A DNA stretch of 64,000 nt from Ktedonobacteraceae bacterium (lineage in GTDB: Bacteria; Chloroflexota; Ktedonobacteria; Ktedonobacterales; Ktedonobacteraceae). Every line of letters starts with the position of its first letter. Within the stretch, counting starts at the first letter, position 1. This document shows, piece after piece, positions 7,044-15,161 of the stretch. The position numbers and the translations under genes are program-made. The stretch is from assembly GCA_035653615.1 (NCBI GenBank), contig DASRBN010000011.1, positions 1 to 64,000 on the forward strand, written 5' to 3'. The notes beneath the pieces are model-generated. The model was not told the origin of the DNA. It worked only from the letters and a program-made list of their open reading frames with translations, and did not search any database.

Positions 7044-8408
7044 ATGGTTGTTGGAGATGTTACCACAGCAGTCAATGTCCTGGTTCTCGGCGCGGGTCCG
7101 GGTGGCTACGTCGCGGCAATACGCGCTGCCCAGCTGGGACACCACGTCACATTGATCGACCAGGGTCCGGCTGGGGGTACCTGTTTGCTGCGTGGCTGCA
7201 TCCCACTCAAGGCGCTGCTCTCGTCCAGCGAGCGGTACGAGCAGGCCCGCTCGGACGACCTCGCCGCTATGGGCATTCATGCCGAAACCGTCTCTTTCGA
7301 CTGGACCAGCATGCAGGCATGGAAACAGGGCATCGTCGATCGCCTGGCTGAGGGTGTGCGTCGTTTAGTCTCCGGCAACCATATCGACTATGTACAGGGC
7401 ATTGGCTGGTTCATCAACAACCGGGAAGTACGCGTCGAGGGAGAATATGGCTCCCATCGCTTCAAATTCGAGCATTGTGTTCTCGCGGTCGGAGCCGATC
7501 CGGCCCGGATTGGCGATTACTCTTTTGACGGGAAGCAGATTTTGACACCTGAACAGGCGCTGGCATTGCCAGAATTGCCCGCGTCGCTCAGCATTCTCGG
7601 CCATGATTACATCGCCCTGGAACTCGCTACCCTCTTCGCAAGACTGGGAGTCAGTGTTAAACTCTACTCGCCTGGCGAGCAAATACTCGCGAACGCTGAT
7701 CCGGCGGCCTTACGACTCGTTCAAGCAGGATTGCGCAAACTGGGAGTACAGGCAACGACAAAGGCAACTATCGAGGCCATCGATGATCGCCCGATTGTGA
7801 TTTCGCAGGGCGTTTCCCCGCATACCGCGGGCCTGCACCTGGATGCTGCCGGAATTGAAACGACGGTCAATGGCGGCATCTCTGTCAACTCCATGCAGCA
7901 AAGTAATATTCCTTCTATTTACGCCGTTGGAGACTGTACGGGGGGGCAGGCGCTAGCAACGATTGCCATCAAACAGGGAAAAGTGGCCGCTGAAGTGCTC
8001 TCCGGCCAGCGCGTGCAATTTGCCCCGCTTGTGACGCCGCTTGTTGTTCACACGACACCCGAATTTGCTACTGCCGGTTTTTCGGCGAGTGAAGCAACCG
8101 GCACCGGTTATACTATCGTCAGCGGTCGTTTTCCACTGGCCGCCAATGGCCGCGCTCTGACGCTTGGCACTGATAATGGGGCCGCGTTCGTCGTGGCAAA
8201 CGCGGACGATGGCGCCTTACTGGGCGTGACCCTGGTTGGGCCGCGCGCTGGTGACCTGATCGGACAGGCGGCGCTTGCCATCGAGATGGGCGCGACGCTG
8301 ACCGACCTCAGCGAAATTCTCTATGCTCATCCCGGCTTGAGCGAGGCATTGGAAGAGAGCGCCGAGAATGCCCTGGGAAAAGCGATACATATTCTATCAA
8401 AGTCGTAA
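7044..8408 (+). CDS. lpdA: Dihydrolipoyl dehydrogenase (E3), atypical
   Basis: This 454-residue flavoprotein has an N-terminal FAD motif (LGAGPGGYVAAIRAAQLG), the redox pair C47/C52 in GGTCLLRGCIP, a second FAD segment (IPSIYAVGDCTGG) and the C-terminal interface with the His-Glu pair in HPGLSEALEE (H429, E434). It reoxidises dihydrolipoyl groups of E2 with NAD. The NAD-binding loop is unusual: SILGHDYIALELA replaces the common GGGYIGLE pattern, losing two of the glycines. The redox loop also has LLR where most members have LNV or LNR. E2 is immediately upstream in the same operon. Still most likely E3, but cofactor preference or activity may be altered. Confidence 0.88.
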   Translation: MVVGDVTTAVNVLVLGAGPGGYVAAIRAAQLGHHVTLIDQGPAGGTCLLRGCIPLKALLSSSERYEQARSDDLAAMGIHAETVSFDWTSMQAWKQGIVDRLAEGVRRLVSGNHIDYVQGIGWFINNREVRVEGEYGSHRFKFEHCVLAVGADPARIGDYSFDGKQILTPEQALALPELPASLSILGHDYIALELATLFARLGVSVKLYSPGEQILANADPAALRLVQAGLRKLGVQATTKATIEAIDDRPIVISQGVSPHTAGLHLDAAGIETTVNGGISVNSMQQSNIPSIYAVGDCTGGQALATIAIKQGKVAAEVLSGQRVQFAPLVTPLVVHTTPEFATAGFSASEATGTGYTIVSGRFPLAANGRALTLGTDNGAAFVVANADDGALLGVTLVGPRAGDLIGQAALAIEMGATLTDLSEILYAHPGLSEALEESAENALGKAIHILSKS

Positions 8409-8410
8409 CG

Positions 8411-8767
8411 CTATTCTTCACCCGTTTTAGCCGCCAGAATAATGTTCTCAATGTCCTGGACGGATAGAGGCTCGATATCAACACGATCTCCCTCGATGGT
8501 AAACAGGAGAATCTGCTTCTGACCTGCCGGGCTGCTCTCGTCGTGCAAGAAGTTATAAAGGGTCTGCGCTACCTGCCGGGTGGCCTGCGCAGCCCGCTCT
8601 CCGCTGTGCTTTATGCCGATGGCCACCAGGGCAGGAGCCGTGGCATCCCTTGGCTCAATCAGCTCTACCCCCACATCGTGTATCTGCTTCAACTGGTGTT
8701 CCAGGATTTTGAGATGCCCCTCTGTATCTGAAAAGAATTCAATCGTAATCGTTGCCATTACATCCAT
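8411..8767 (-). CDS. Small alpha/beta protein of unknown function
   Basis: The 118-residue protein begins with a strand-helix unit (ATITIEFFSDTEGHLKILEHQLKQI) and ends with a beta strand and helix (QILLFTIEGDRVDIEPLSVQDIENIIL). No family was recognised. It is convergent with lpdA, the two stops lying only two bases apart. TAGGA about six bases ahead of the ATG at 8767 favours this start over the internal ATG three codons on. No signal peptide or membrane segment is seen. Confidence 0.6.
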   Translation of the reverse strand: MDVMATITIEFFSDTEGHLKILEHQLKQIHDVGVELIEPRDATAPALVAIGIKHSGERAAQATRQVAQTLYNFLHDESSPAGQKQILLFTIEGDRVDIEPLSVQDIENIILAAKTGEE

Positions 8768-8899
8768 AATTTTCCTACTCTTTCTTTTTCAAACCAGGAC
8801 TCCAGCCAGGACAGGGACGAACCGCTGTCCCTACAGGAGCTTTCAAGCCCCGGACGTATCTTACCTGATGAATCACAGGGATGCAATAGCCCTGTGCGC

Positions 8900-8955
8900 T
8901 TGACTTTTCCAAAGCAATTAGATATACTTCTATGTAGATATAAATCTAATTAGAT
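8900..8955 (+). promoter_or_regulatory. Promoter and palindromic operator of the ArsR-type gene
   Basis: TTGACT (8900-8905), a 17-base spacer and TATACT (8923-8928) form a strong sigma-70-type promoter. Immediately after the -10 box lie overlapping dyads built on TAGAT/ATCTA: TAGATATAAATCTA (8935-8948) and the perfect 12-base palindrome ATCTAATTAGAT (8944-8955). A site at the transcription start suits autorepression by the ArsR-family protein encoded at 8970; that link is inferred from position. Confidence 0.7.
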
Positions 8956-8969
8956 GTAGATAAAAAAGG

Positions 8970-9536
8970 ATGGAGAACATGCCGCAAGAAGACTTTGAAG
9001 CGCTGCTGCAATTTTTCAAAGTGCTGGCCGATGAAACACGACTCAAATTGTTGGGCATTCTGGCGACACGCGAGCACAGCGTAGAAGAACTGGCCGCCCT
9101 GCTGCAATTGAAAGCGCCGACCGTGTCACATCACCTGGCCCGGTTGAAAGAACTGAATCTGGTAGGCATGCGTACCGAGGGCAACATTCATATCTACCGG
9201 CTCAATGCCGAAGCGTTGCGCGATACGAGCAAGGGGTTGCTCTCCTCAGAGAAAATGGCCTCGCTGGTCGATAATGTCGAGGGTGATGCCTTTGAGCGCA
9301 AGGTACTTAAAGACTTCTTTGAAGGAACACGCCTGAAGGAGATACCGGCCAGTCGCAAGAAACGCTCGGTGATTCTGAAATGGCTGGCTCAACAGTTTGA
9401 GCCGGGAGTGCGCTACTCCGAAGCGCAGGTGAACGAAATACTCCAGCGCTATCACCCTGACTCGGCCACGCTGCGACGCGAGATGATCGGAGAACACCTG
9501 CTACAGCGTGAGCAGGGTTCCTACTGGCGTCTCTAA
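8970..9536 (+). CDS. ArsR-family HTH regulator with DUF2087 domain
   Basis: The 188-residue protein has an N-terminal ArsR winged helix (about 8-90: FFKVLADETRLKLLGILATREHSVEELAALLQLKAPTVSHHLARLKE). The C-terminus (about 110-188) resembles DUF2087, with KRSVILKWLAQQFEPGVRYSEAQVNEIL, YHPDSATLRREMI and the end GSYWRL. No cysteine metal site of the ArsR/SmtB kind is visible, so the signal is unknown. It is preceded by its own promoter and TAGAT-type operator and followed 28 bases later by a damaged MFS transporter gene, which it probably once controlled. Confidence 0.88.
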   Translation: MENMPQEDFEALLQFFKVLADETRLKLLGILATREHSVEELAALLQLKAPTVSHHLARLKELNLVGMRTEGNIHIYRLNAEALRDTSKGLLSSEKMASLVDNVEGDAFERKVLKDFFEGTRLKEIPASRKKRSVILKWLAQQFEPGVRYSEAQVNEILQRYHPDSATLRREMIGEHLLQREQGSYWRL

Positions 9537-9564
9537 ACCGTACATGAGCAACAGGGGGGTATGT

Positions 9565-10145
9565 ATGAAAACGAACCTTCTCATCAATCGCAACTTCGCG
9601 CTGCTCTGGTTTGGGCAGGCCATCTCTTCGGCGCTGCCTTTGGTGCGGGGGTTATCTCCGCTTCCTTCGCGCTGGTGCTGCTAGCCCATCGCCTGGGAGA
9701 GGCGCGCGTACTCGCATTTTCATTGATTGCCTGGGGCCTTTTCATGGTCATATTCTCGCGCCTGACGAGCTTTATTCCCGGTCTGATCATGTTCTTCATG
9801 CTCGGCGCATCGAATGCGGGGATTAATGTGACCGTGGGGCCGCTTTTGCTACACACGACTCCCCGGCAGTTTGTCGGGCGCATCTCATCGGTAATGACGC
9901 CAAGCATTACCCTGGCATCGATGGCTTCAGCAGCTGGCGCGGGTTACCTGGTCAGCACTACCCTGCGCGGTTTGCGTATCTCGCTGCTCCATCTGACATT
10001 CGGGCCGCTGGATATGGTGTTTACGGTAACGGGTATACTTGTGATAGGCGCAGGCATGTATGCCATGCTCGCGTTGCGTGGCGTCGCTTTATCGAAGAAA
10101 GCGCAATCAGAAATGCGTACTACCGCAGAGGTTGTCAAAATTTAA
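9565..10145 (+). pseudogene. MFS transporter, internal deletion and frameshift
   Basis: The ATG at 9565 opens a typical MFS N-terminus (MKTNLLINRNFALLWFGQAI), but that frame runs off the family pattern after about 25 residues and stops near 9680. The remainder is in the frame that starts at 9561 and encodes the C-terminal half of an MFS_3-type exporter: several membrane segments, GPLLLHTTPRQFVGRISSVMTP and a final helix ending MLALRGVAL. Transmembrane segments 1 to about 7 are missing, so a deletion with a frame change joined near 9625-9640 is the simplest reading. The frame from 9561 could give a 194-residue membrane protein, but an intact transporter is excluded. Confidence 0.8.
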
Positions 10146-10267
10146 CCATTTTTTGCTTGAAGAAACGTTGGAAATATGGTATTGTTGACAAAGTAAAGCA
10201 GAGTTGTCAAGTATCATTCCACTTGACGCAGATACACCTATTTTATTGTTTTATGGAAGGAGTTGTC

Positions 10268-11119
10268 ATGGCTGAAGACAAGGGGTACGCCCATCCAGAG
10301 GCCCTGGTAGATGCCGACTGGGTAGAGGCGCATTTACACGATCCAAATGTTCGTTTGATTGAGGTTGATGTTGATACGGCAGCCTATGATCAGGGACACA
10401 TTCCAGGAGCCGTGGGGTTCAACTGGAAGAAAGAATTGCAAGATCAGGTGGTGCGCGCTCCGCTGAGCAAGGAACACCTGGAAGAGCTTCTGGGACGCGC
10501 CGGGGTCAGCAATGATACCACCATCGTCCTGTATGGCGACAACAATAACTGGTTCGCGGCCTGGGCGTTCTGGATTCTGAAGTATTACGGCCACAACGAT
10601 GTGCGCCTGCTAGACGGTGGCCGCGTTAAATGGCTGGCCGACAAACGCGAAATCACGACCGAGGTTCCAAGCTATCCACCCACAACCTATCATGCATCGG
10701 AACCCAGGACTGATATTCGTGCCTTGCGCGACCAGGTTCTCGCTGAGATTGGCAAGAGTAATGTTGCGCTGGTTGATGTACGTTCCCCCGGCGAGTATAG
10801 CGGCGAGTTGCTGGCGCCGGCCAACCTGCCGCAGGAGGGCGCGCAGCGCGGTGGTCACATTCCGGGCGCGGCCAATATTCCGTGGGGCACGGCAGTACGC
10901 GAGGATGGAACATTCAAATCGGCGGATGAGTTGCGCCAAATTTACGGGAGTAAAGGCGTGACCCCCGATAAAGAAGTCATTGCCTATTGCCGCATTGGTG
11001 AGCGCAGCAGCCATACGTGGTTCGCGCTGCACTACCTGCTGGGCTATCCTCATGTGAAGAACTACGACGGTTCCTGGACCGAATGGGGCAGCCTCATCGG
11101 TGTTCCTATTGAAAAATAG
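10268..11119 (+). CDS. Thiosulfate/3-mercaptopyruvate sulfurtransferase (tandem rhodanese)
   Basis: The 283-residue protein has two rhodanese domains. The N-terminal domain (about 10-130) has DQGHIPGAVGFNW and LYGDNNNWFAAWAFW, with no cysteine in the active-site loop. The C-terminal domain (about 150-280) has LVDVRSPGEYSG, GGHIPGAANIPW and the catalytic Cys in YCRIGERSSHTWF. It moves a sulfane sulfur from thiosulfate or a similar donor to cyanide or another thiophile in the cytoplasm. The ATG at 10268 has AAGGAG seven bases upstream; a longer frame from 10157 would include promoter-like TTGACA sequence and is unlikely. It ends in a large bidirectional palindrome shared with the convergent LysR gene. 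Confidence 0.93.
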   Translation: MAEDKGYAHPEALVDADWVEAHLHDPNVRLIEVDVDTAAYDQGHIPGAVGFNWKKELQDQVVRAPLSKEHLEELLGRAGVSNDTTIVLYGDNNNWFAAWAFWILKYYGHNDVRLLDGGRVKWLADKREITTEVPSYPPTTYHASEPRTDIRALRDQVLAEIGKSNVALVDVRSPGEYSGELLAPANLPQEGAQRGGHIPGAANIPWGTAVREDGTFKSADELRQIYGSKGVTPDKEVIAYCRIGERSSHTWFALHYLLGYPHVKNYDGSWTEWGSLIGVPIEK

Positions 11120-11126
11120 CAAAATT

Positions 11127-11201
11127 TGAGGCTGAGCAAGCATATAAAACGACCGGTAAGCTCAAGATTTGCCGGTCGTTCTGTATGCTTGTTCAGCCTC
11201 A
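11127..11201. terminator. Bidirectional terminator-like palindrome
   Basis: TGAGGCTGAGCAAGCATA and AACGACCGGTAA on the left pair with TTGCCGGTCGTT and TATGCTTGTTCAGCCTCA on the right, with small mismatches and a loop around 11160-11168. It lies between the convergent rhodanese and LysR genes and includes the last codons of the LysR gene. Confidence 0.7.
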
Positions 11202-12133
11202 TCATCCTTAGCTATCTCCGTAGCCTGCTGGAGTTCAGGTATTTCCTTGTCTGGGGGCTTCAGAAGAGCGCAGAAAGCCTGGGCCGCGCGTGAAAGCTGC
11301 TTATCGATACGTCGTATCAGGCTCAGCTGGGGATGCAGTTCCAATCCGTTGATCGGAACGTGTACAAGGTCACCGGAGGCCAGCTCTCGCTGCACTGTGA
11401 GCCTGGACAGGATTGCTGCTCCTACACCACTCATTACCATCTGCTTAATAGCCTCATTATCGGGAATGGTCAATAGCGGACTAACCTGCACACCATGCTG
11501 GAGCAAGGCATGTTCGATTACCTCGCGAATGCCGCTTCCCTGCTCGCGCAACACCAGTTCTTCACTACGTAATGCTTCCGGTTTCAAGGCAGGCAATCGA
11601 CTCCAGCGGTGTTGCGGCGCTACCACCATCACCAGTTCATCGTAGGCGAATATATCGACCTTCAAGCCTTCCGGCAGGGTCGCAGGATCGCTCTCGACCA
11701 ATCCAAAATCCAGGTTCCAGTTCAATATCTGTTCGACGATTTCGTGCGAATTCAGGATATTGATGTGCAGAGCCACCTGGGGATAACGAGCGCGAAAACG
11801 CGCCACGATGGGAGGCAACAGGTATACTCCGGTCGTGGTATTGGCTGCGAGCGTAATCTCGCCGCTCTCTATATCCTTCAAGGCAGCAAGCGCCTCTTCC
11901 ATCTCGCGCTCTAACGCGAACATACGGCGGGCGTATCTATGCAGCAAATGCCCGGCATGCGTCAGGACAATGCGCCTGCCATGCCGCTCAATCAGTTCAA
12001 GTCCGACTTCGTGTTCCAGGCTCTGAATAATCTTCGTGACAGCCGGCTGGCTCAGAATCAGCTCTTCAGACGCTCTTGTGATATGTTCGTGCTCGGCTAC
12101 CGTCATGAAGACACGTAAATGGTAGAGATTCAT
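11162..12133 (-). CDS. LysR-family transcriptional regulator
   Basis: The 323-residue protein has an N-terminal winged HTH (1-60: LYHLRVFMTVAEHEHITRAS, LSQPAVTKIIQSLEHEVG, LELIERHGRRIVLTHAG) and a periplasmic-binding-fold effector domain (about 90-295), with an extra acidic tail. The domain resembles the CbbR/CysB-like branch in general outline, though the effector is unknown. It is divergent from the region leading to the ChrB-domain gene and ABC transporter, about 700 bases away, so it might sense sulfur or nitrogen status there; that is speculation. Its start is supported by the family N-terminus MNLYHLRVF. Confidence 0.92.
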   Translation of the reverse strand: MNLYHLRVFMTVAEHEHITRASEELILSQPAVTKIIQSLEHEVGLELIERHGRRIVLTHAGHLLHRYARRMFALEREMEEALAALKDIESGEITLAANTTTGVYLLPPIVARFRARYPQVALHINILNSHEIVEQILNWNLDFGLVESDPATLPEGLKVDIFAYDELVMVVAPQHRWSRLPALKPEALRSEELVLREQGSGIREVIEHALLQHGVQVSPLLTIPDNEAIKQMVMSGVGAAILSRLTVQRELASGDLVHVPINGLELHPQLSLIRRIDKQLSRAAQAFCALLKPPDKEIPELQQATEIAKDDEAEQAYRTTGKS

Positions 12134-12500
12134 AGCATTATTCCTCTCAACTCGTTGCTTATTCCTCTTCTATTATGCATACCTGGCCCCATGAAAGCAA
12201 TGGATTTCATACAAATCATGCCATTTTCTTATGGGATTATAACCTCCAGTAATGAAATACATAAACCTTAAGAATGATAAGTGACTTCATCCATATCAAT
12301 GTTGTTATAACACAAAAGAATATAACAAATAACTTGAAGGAATAGCATTTTTATGTTATTGTTTACTTAACGAAGCTGAGGTTTCAAAGTGATGACCTGT
12401 TGACGAGTCATCCTTATTTCAAATCCGGTGTCCTTTCCTGCAAAGGAGGCAGGTGAGCCAGGGGCCGTAGTAGAAAAAAACATTCCCGTCCTCTCCTAAC
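12134..12500. other. AT-rich intergenic region upstream of the LysR gene
   Basis: This stretch has no coding frame of note. It holds a 10-base palindrome TGTTATAACA (12303-12312) followed by TATAACAAATAAC, which could be part of a LysR-type operator or promoter, and a GATGAC/GTCATC dyad at about 12391-12412. None matches a riboswitch class I know. Confidence 0.4.
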
Positions 12501-12547
12501 GAGGTATTTCCTATGAGAGATCCCCCCATCTCCATAGGAAATGCCTC
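12501..12547. other. Long imperfect hairpin of unknown role
   Basis: GAGGTATTTCCTATGAGAGAT (12501-12521) pairs with ATCTCCATAGGAAATGCCTC (12528-12547) across a CCCCCC loop, with one bulged A and one G-T pair. No T run follows on the plus strand; an A run at 12474-12480 would give a U run on the minus strand, but it lies 20 bases away. It may be an RNA structure or the arms of a small dispersed element. Confidence 0.5.
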
Positions 12548-12573
12548 CACCTTGAGAGATGGACAAAAACACA

Positions 12574-12597
12574 ATGATGTAACTATAGTTACATCAT
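12574..12597. promoter_or_regulatory. Perfect 24-base palindrome (upstream operator)
   Basis: ATGATGTAACTA followed by its exact reverse complement TAGTTACATCAT. The core GTAACTATAGTTAC is repeated at 12717-12730 beside a promoter. Two identical dyads about 140 bases apart suggest cooperative binding of a dimeric repressor. Confidence 0.65.
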
Positions 12598-12674
12598 ATC
12601 TTGCTTTTTGCGTCGTGAAGATTGATCTGCTTAATAAATCTGCCCATTAGTGGCCCTTTTTCAGGGCAACTCCC

Positions 12675-12730
12675 TTGACAACTTTTTAAATGTTGGGTAT
12701 ACTTCAGCAAGTGAAAGTAACTATAGTTAC
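12675..12730 (+). promoter_or_regulatory. Strong promoter with operator at the transcription start
   Basis: TTGACA (12675-12680), a 17-base spacer and TATACT (12698-12703) are near consensus. The palindrome GTAACTATAGTTAC (12717-12730) begins 13 bases after the -10 box, a classic repressor position. It should drive the ChrB-domain gene at 12829 and probably the ABC transporter genes behind it. Confidence 0.75.
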
Positions 12731-12828
12731 ATACAAGCGAGGGGAATTCATAGGGACGGCAGAAATTCTGATGAGTTCCTCGAAAAGCAAGAAAGCTGAA
12801 GTAGCCTGAAGCTGCGGAGGTGCTTTTC

Positions 12829-13134
12829 TTGAACACCTGGTTGTTGTTCCTCTACAAGGTGCCGCACGAGCCAAGTTCTCGTCGTGTCTTCGTCTGGAGG
12901 AAGTTAAAACGCTTAGGAGCTGTATTGCTGCATGATTCCGCCTGGGCTTTGCCAATGTCGCCTGCTGTCCTGGAACAATTCCAGGTCTTAGCAGTGGAGA
13001 TCGCCGAAATCGGTGGCGAATCTCTCCTGCTGGAGGCGCAACTGGTACCTGGCGAAAAGAGCCAGACGCTGGCTCAGGTATTGCTGACCCGGGCGGAATC
13101 GCTTCGCGAGCAGGAACCTTTAGAAGTGCAGTGA
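12829..13134 (+). CDS. ChrB N-terminal-domain protein (stand-alone)
   Basis: The 101-residue product of a TTG start at 12829 begins MNTWLLFLYKVPHEPSSRR and continues VFVWRKLKRLGAVLLHDSAWALP. This is the pattern of the N-terminal domain of ChrB, the chromate-responsive regulator. The rest is a helix pair (VLEQFQVLAVEIAEIGGESLLLE). The C-terminal ChrB region is absent. GCGGAGG lies eight bases before the TTG, whereas a GTG at 12820 would overlap it, so TTG is chosen. It sits between the palindromic operator and a sulfonate/nitrate-type ABC transporter 70 bases downstream, so it may be that operon's regulator; the operator assignment is inferred. Confidence 0.7.
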   Translation: MNTWLLFLYKVPHEPSSRRVFVWRKLKRLGAVLLHDSAWALPMSPAVLEQFQVLAVEIAEIGGESLLLEAQLVPGEKSQTLAQVLLTRAESLREQEPLEVQ

Positions 13135-13204
13135 TGAAGGCTGCCGGGGTTACTGTTTCAACCATCTCGTCGATAGGGATTAAGAAGAAAAGGAGAACTA
13201 GTTT

Positions 13205-14260
13205 ATGAAGCGTTATTTGCAAGTTATCGGGCTTTTTATCATGCTTGCCCTGGCGCTTGCCGGCTGTGGCTCTCAGGGTACCAGTAGTAACGGCAACAGT
13301 AGTAGCGGGCCGGTAACGTTGAACCTGGCCTATTACCCCAACATCACCCACGCTGTCGCCTTAGTAGGCGTAGCGCGCGGCACATTCCAGCAAGAGCTGG
13401 GATCAAACGTCAAGTTGTCATCCAAGATTTTTAACGCCGGTCCTGCCGAGATCGAGGCGCTTTTCGCGGGTGATATCGATATCGGCTATGTCGGACCAAG
13501 CCCGGCGGTGAACGGCTTTGTGCAGAGCCATGGCCAGGCGCTGCGCATCATCGCGGGAGCCGCGAGCGGTGGAGCTTCGCTCATTGTACGGCCCGCCGCG
13601 AATATTCATACCGCGAAGGACCTGAGCGGTAAGAAGATCGCTGATCCTCAGCTCGGCGGCACGCAGGACGTATCGTTGCGCTACTACCTCAAGGAAAATG
13701 GATTGACTCCACAGGATAAGGGCGGAACTGTACAGATCGTCCCAACAGATAACTCTACAACCCTGACCCTCTTCAAAGAAGGCAAGATCGACGCTGCCTG
13801 GGTACCAGAGCCTTATGCTACACGACTCGTGGTAGAAGACGGTGGGTCACGCTTTATCGATGAGCGCACGCTATGGCCGGGTGGAGTATTCAGCACAACC
13901 GAAGTCATTGTGCGTACCGCATTCCTCAACGCGCATCCTGACATTGTCAACAAGTTCCTGCAAGCCCATGTTGACACTATCCAGTACATCCAGAGCAATC
14001 CAACAGAGGCGGCGACCTACATCAACAACGAACTGATCAAGATCGCGGGTAAGGGCCTGAAGAGCGCTGAAATCACTCAGGCTCTGAGCTATCTGACCAT
14101 CACATATGACCCACTGAGCAGTTCGGTGTCGACACAGGCGGATAGGGCTTATGCGCTGGGATTCCTGAAGAGCAACCCTGATCTGACCGGCATCTATTAC
14201 CTGGGGCCGCTCAACCAGGTGCTCACATCCAAGGGATTGGCGGCAGTCTCAGGATCATAG
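13205..14260 (+). CDS. ABC transporter substrate-binding lipoprotein (SsuA/NrtA/TauA-like)
   Basis: The 351-residue protein has a lipoprotein signal peptide with lipobox ALAGC (lipidated Cys21), a Ser/Asn-rich linker, then a two-lobed NMT1/SsuA-type binding domain (NLAYYPNITHAVALVGVARGTF, GDIDIGYVGPSPAVNGF, IADPQLGGTQDVSLRYYL, GKIDAAWVPEPYATRLV). It would capture an anionic substrate such as an aliphatic sulfonate, taurine or nitrate outside the membrane. Substrate is not certain; the GYVGPSPAVN segment suits the sulfonate branch. AGGAG precedes the start. It is the first gene of a three-gene importer with the ATPase and permease following. Confidence 0.9.
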   Translation: MKRYLQVIGLFIMLALALAGCGSQGTSSNGNSSSGPVTLNLAYYPNITHAVALVGVARGTFQQELGSNVKLSSKIFNAGPAEIEALFAGDIDIGYVGPSPAVNGFVQSHGQALRIIAGAASGGASLIVRPAANIHTAKDLSGKKIADPQLGGTQDVSLRYYLKENGLTPQDKGGTVQIVPTDNSTTLTLFKEGKIDAAWVPEPYATRLVVEDGGSRFIDERTLWPGGVFSTTEVIVRTAFLNAHPDIVNKFLQAHVDTIQYIQSNPTEAATYINNELIKIAGKGLKSAEITQALSYLTITYDPLSSSVSTQADRAYALGFLKSNPDLTGIYYLGPLNQVLTSKGLAAVSGS

Positions 14261-14294
14261 GTACTCAGGCCAGATCACGAGAGAGGACGATACC

Positions 14295-15161
14295 ATGTTT
14301 TTCCAATCAACGATCAGTGCAAGCAACGCGAAGAACGCTGAACATGCTGCCAGCAATGGCCAGCAAACGCCCGGGGGCATTCCGTTAAGGATCGAGGGCG
14401 TGACCAAGTTCTTCGCGGGACGCAGCGGCTTAGTCGAGGCGCTGCGTCCGGTAGATATTGACGTGGCAGCCGGCGAGTTCATCTGCTTGCTTGGACCCAG
14501 CGGCTGTGGCAAGTCAACATTGCTCAGCATTATCGCCGGCCTTGAGCCGGCAAGTAGTGGCAGTATCTGGGCCGATGGACGCAAAGTCAGCGGCCCGGGT
14601 ACGGACCGCGTGCTGTTGTTCCAGGAGGCGGCGCTGTTCCCATGGCTGGACGTACAGCGAAATGTCGAGTTTGGCCTGCGCCAGGCCGGTATGAGTAAAA
14701 AAGAGCGCACCGCGTTAGCCAGGCATTTTATTGAACTGGTGCATTTGAAAGGCTTCGAGCGCAGCTACGTGCATCAACTTTCTGGCGGCATGCGCCAGCG
14801 CGTTGCCATCGCCAGGGCGCTGGCGATCGATCCTGCGATACTGCTTATGGACGAGCCCTTCGGAGCATTGGATGCCCTAACCCGCGACCGTTTGCATACC
14901 GAGCTAGAGTCGATCTGGGCAGCAACACGCAAGACGGTTTTGTTCGTCACCCATAATGTGCGTGAGGCGGTGGCGCTTGGCGACCGCGTGCTGGTCTTCT
15001 CACCACGCCCGGGACGTATTGTACGCGAGTTCCGTGTCGATTTACCACGCCCGCGCAAATTGGAGGATCATTCCTTAGTAGATATGACAAGGGAAATTAT
15101 GGCCGTCCTGAGTCAAGAGCTAAGCACAGACGAGGAGGATGAGCATGCCGAAAGCAATTAG
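14295..15161 (+). CDS. ABC transporter ATP-binding protein (SsuB/TauB-like)
   Basis: The 288-residue ATPase has Walker A GPSGCGKSTLL near residue 70, the Q-loop in LLFQEAALFPWL, signature LSGGMRQRVAIARAL, Walker B ILLMDEPFGALDALTR and H-loop FVTHNVREAV, all intact. The SsuB/NrtD-type segment DRVLVFSPRPGRI is present. It energises the importer with the binding protein upstream and the permease downstream, whose reading frame overlaps its 3' end by about 17 bases. An N-terminal extension of roughly 30 residues precedes the conserved core. Confidence 0.93.
   Translation: MFFQSTISASNAKNAEHAASNGQQTPGGIPLRIEGVTKFFAGRSGLVEALRPVDIDVAAGEFICLLGPSGCGKSTLLSIIAGLEPASSGSIWADGRKVSGPGTDRVLLFQEAALFPWLDVQRNVEFGLRQAGMSKKERTALARHFIELVHLKGFERSYVHQLSGGMRQRVAIARALAIDPAILLMDEPFGALDALTRDRLHTELESIWAATRKTVLFVTHNVREAVALGDRVLVFSPRPGRIVREFRVDLPRPRKLEDHSLVDMTREIMAVLSQELSTDEEDEHAESN

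Noticed and set aside
9561-10145. Intact 194-residue membrane protein starting at 9561
   Set aside because: The overlapping frame at 9565 carries the true MFS N-terminus and the rest is only the C-terminal half, so a deleted pseudogene explains it better.
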